From Symbiodinium kawagutii (taxonomy: Eukaryota > Sar > Dinophyceae > Suessiales > Symbiodiniaceae): DNA of 64,000 nucleotides. Of this stretch, positions 63,310 to 64,000 are shown in pieces. The stretch's first letter is position 1. Every line of letters starts with the position of its first letter. The position numbers and the translations under genes are program-made. The stretch spans positions 96,803 through 160,802 of the forward strand of contig VSDK01027717.1 in the NCBI GenBank assembly GCA_009767595.1. The letters are read 5' to 3'. The notes beneath the pieces were generated by a model. It did no database searches. It was not told where the DNA came from and saw only the letters and a program-made list of their open reading frames with translations.

Positions 63310-64000
63310 GCCCCTGGTCTAAACCCTGCAAGTTCGGCCATTTTGGGTGGCCAAATGATGCCAAATGGACCAGCCCCATGCGCCAATTTGTTGGCCAGTT
63401 CCTGGTGGAGTGGTGTGATTCACGGGGTTAAGTTCATCGATTTAACTCTTGAAACCATCACTCTCTAATAGCAAGAAAGCATATATAAATAAATATATAT
63501 ATATATATAACCGGTGTATGAATGTTTATGATCGTTCAGGATAGATCAGGATACCATATCTCAGCATTGTGTGGTCGTTTCTGTCCATTTTGTTGGCAAA
63601 TCTGGATGAGCCAAATCTCTTGCACAGGATATTGGCGCAGGTACTGTAGTGAATGCGCATGAATTGAAGTGCTTTCGTATTCCGTCCCTTGAGTCACGAT
63701 TGGTTTCCAAAAGTAAGCAAAACATCTTGTAGCCAACACTGGGACCTGTTCACAAATAGCCACTGACACTTGCTTGCATCGGTAAATACACCCAATCTTG
63801 ATTGCCTCTCGGGTCGTCCCAACTTATGGCCAGCCCATCCCGTCCCGGAAAAAACAGCTGCCACACATCAAGGCGTACACACCTATAGAAGCCAGTAGAG
63901 ACAAAATAAATCAACTCTCCTGACTGCCCTGTGCCCACGAATAGAGTGATAGTCTCGACTACCCAAGTGGGATAAGTGTGTTCACGTTTTCGTGGCCATC
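63310..64000. other. 5' flank of the ADP-ribosyltransferase-like gene and AT microsatellite
   Basis: GGTTTAGACCAGG (minus strand, about 63315-63327) is shared with the 5' flank of the paralog near 44210, a possible conserved promoter or 5' UTR element. An ATAAATAAATATATATAT run lies at about 63481-63510. The last 480 bases hold no recognised gene. Confidence 0.45.

Overview
The window looks like nuclear DNA of a dinoflagellate, most likely a Symbiodiniaceae-type alga. The evidence is its gene style: RCC1-like propellers fused to a ubiquitin-like tail, HYD1-like ADP-ribosyltransferase/TPR proteins, tiny exons with non-canonical GC-AG introns, TTTAGGG-type telomere-like repeats, low-complexity intergenic sequence and tandem gene copies. 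No bacterial operon, ribosome binding site, rRNA or tRNA was recognised. The species call is an inference; no database was available.

Nearly everything that can be recognised is on the minus strand. From left to right: (1) at 1-931 a multi-pass membrane protein exon runs off the left edge. (2) 1.6-10.3 kb is a two-copy segmental duplication, each copy carrying one RCC1/ubiquitin-like gene (4236-5423 and 8728-9933); copy A also has a truncated third copy (3432-3815). (3) Scattered on the minus strand from 33.4 kb down to 1.86 kb are eleven micro-exons of 27-39 nt. All are phase 1 at both ends and each encodes a Ser/Ala/Gly-rich stretch ending in PFG, LFG or GFG, so together they look like one FG-repeat (nucleoporin-like) gene. 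(4) Between two of them (15.3 and 30.9 kb) lies a Helitron-type element on the same strand: zinc finger/DUF6570-like, HUH Rep, Pif1-like helicase with a Cys-rich tail, an RPA-like OB-fold gene, and a PARP-like gene that shares flanking sequences with the Helitron genes. (5) From 37.9 to 58.3 kb are further small minus-strand exons. Four are a duplicated 50-nt exon encoding an IQ calmodulin-binding motif, each followed by a GC splice donor; others encode acidic or Lys/Pro/Ala-rich linkers. (6) Embedded among or beyond these are two ADP-ribosyltransferase-like/TPR genes (42263-44161 and 61630-63261) and a third RCC1/ubiquitin-like gene (52650-53861).

The rest is AT-rich intergenic or intronic sequence built from CAACCA/CATCA-type words, with microsatellites, MITE-like inverted repeats, a 16-nt-period T-run array (16.08-16.35 kb), a telomere-like block (56.5 kb) and dispersed ~75-bp repeats. 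The micro-exons are too short for ORF finding and were read by eye from reading frame, phase and splice dinucleotides. Whether the FG and IQ exons belong to one giant gene or several cannot be decided from the sequence alone.
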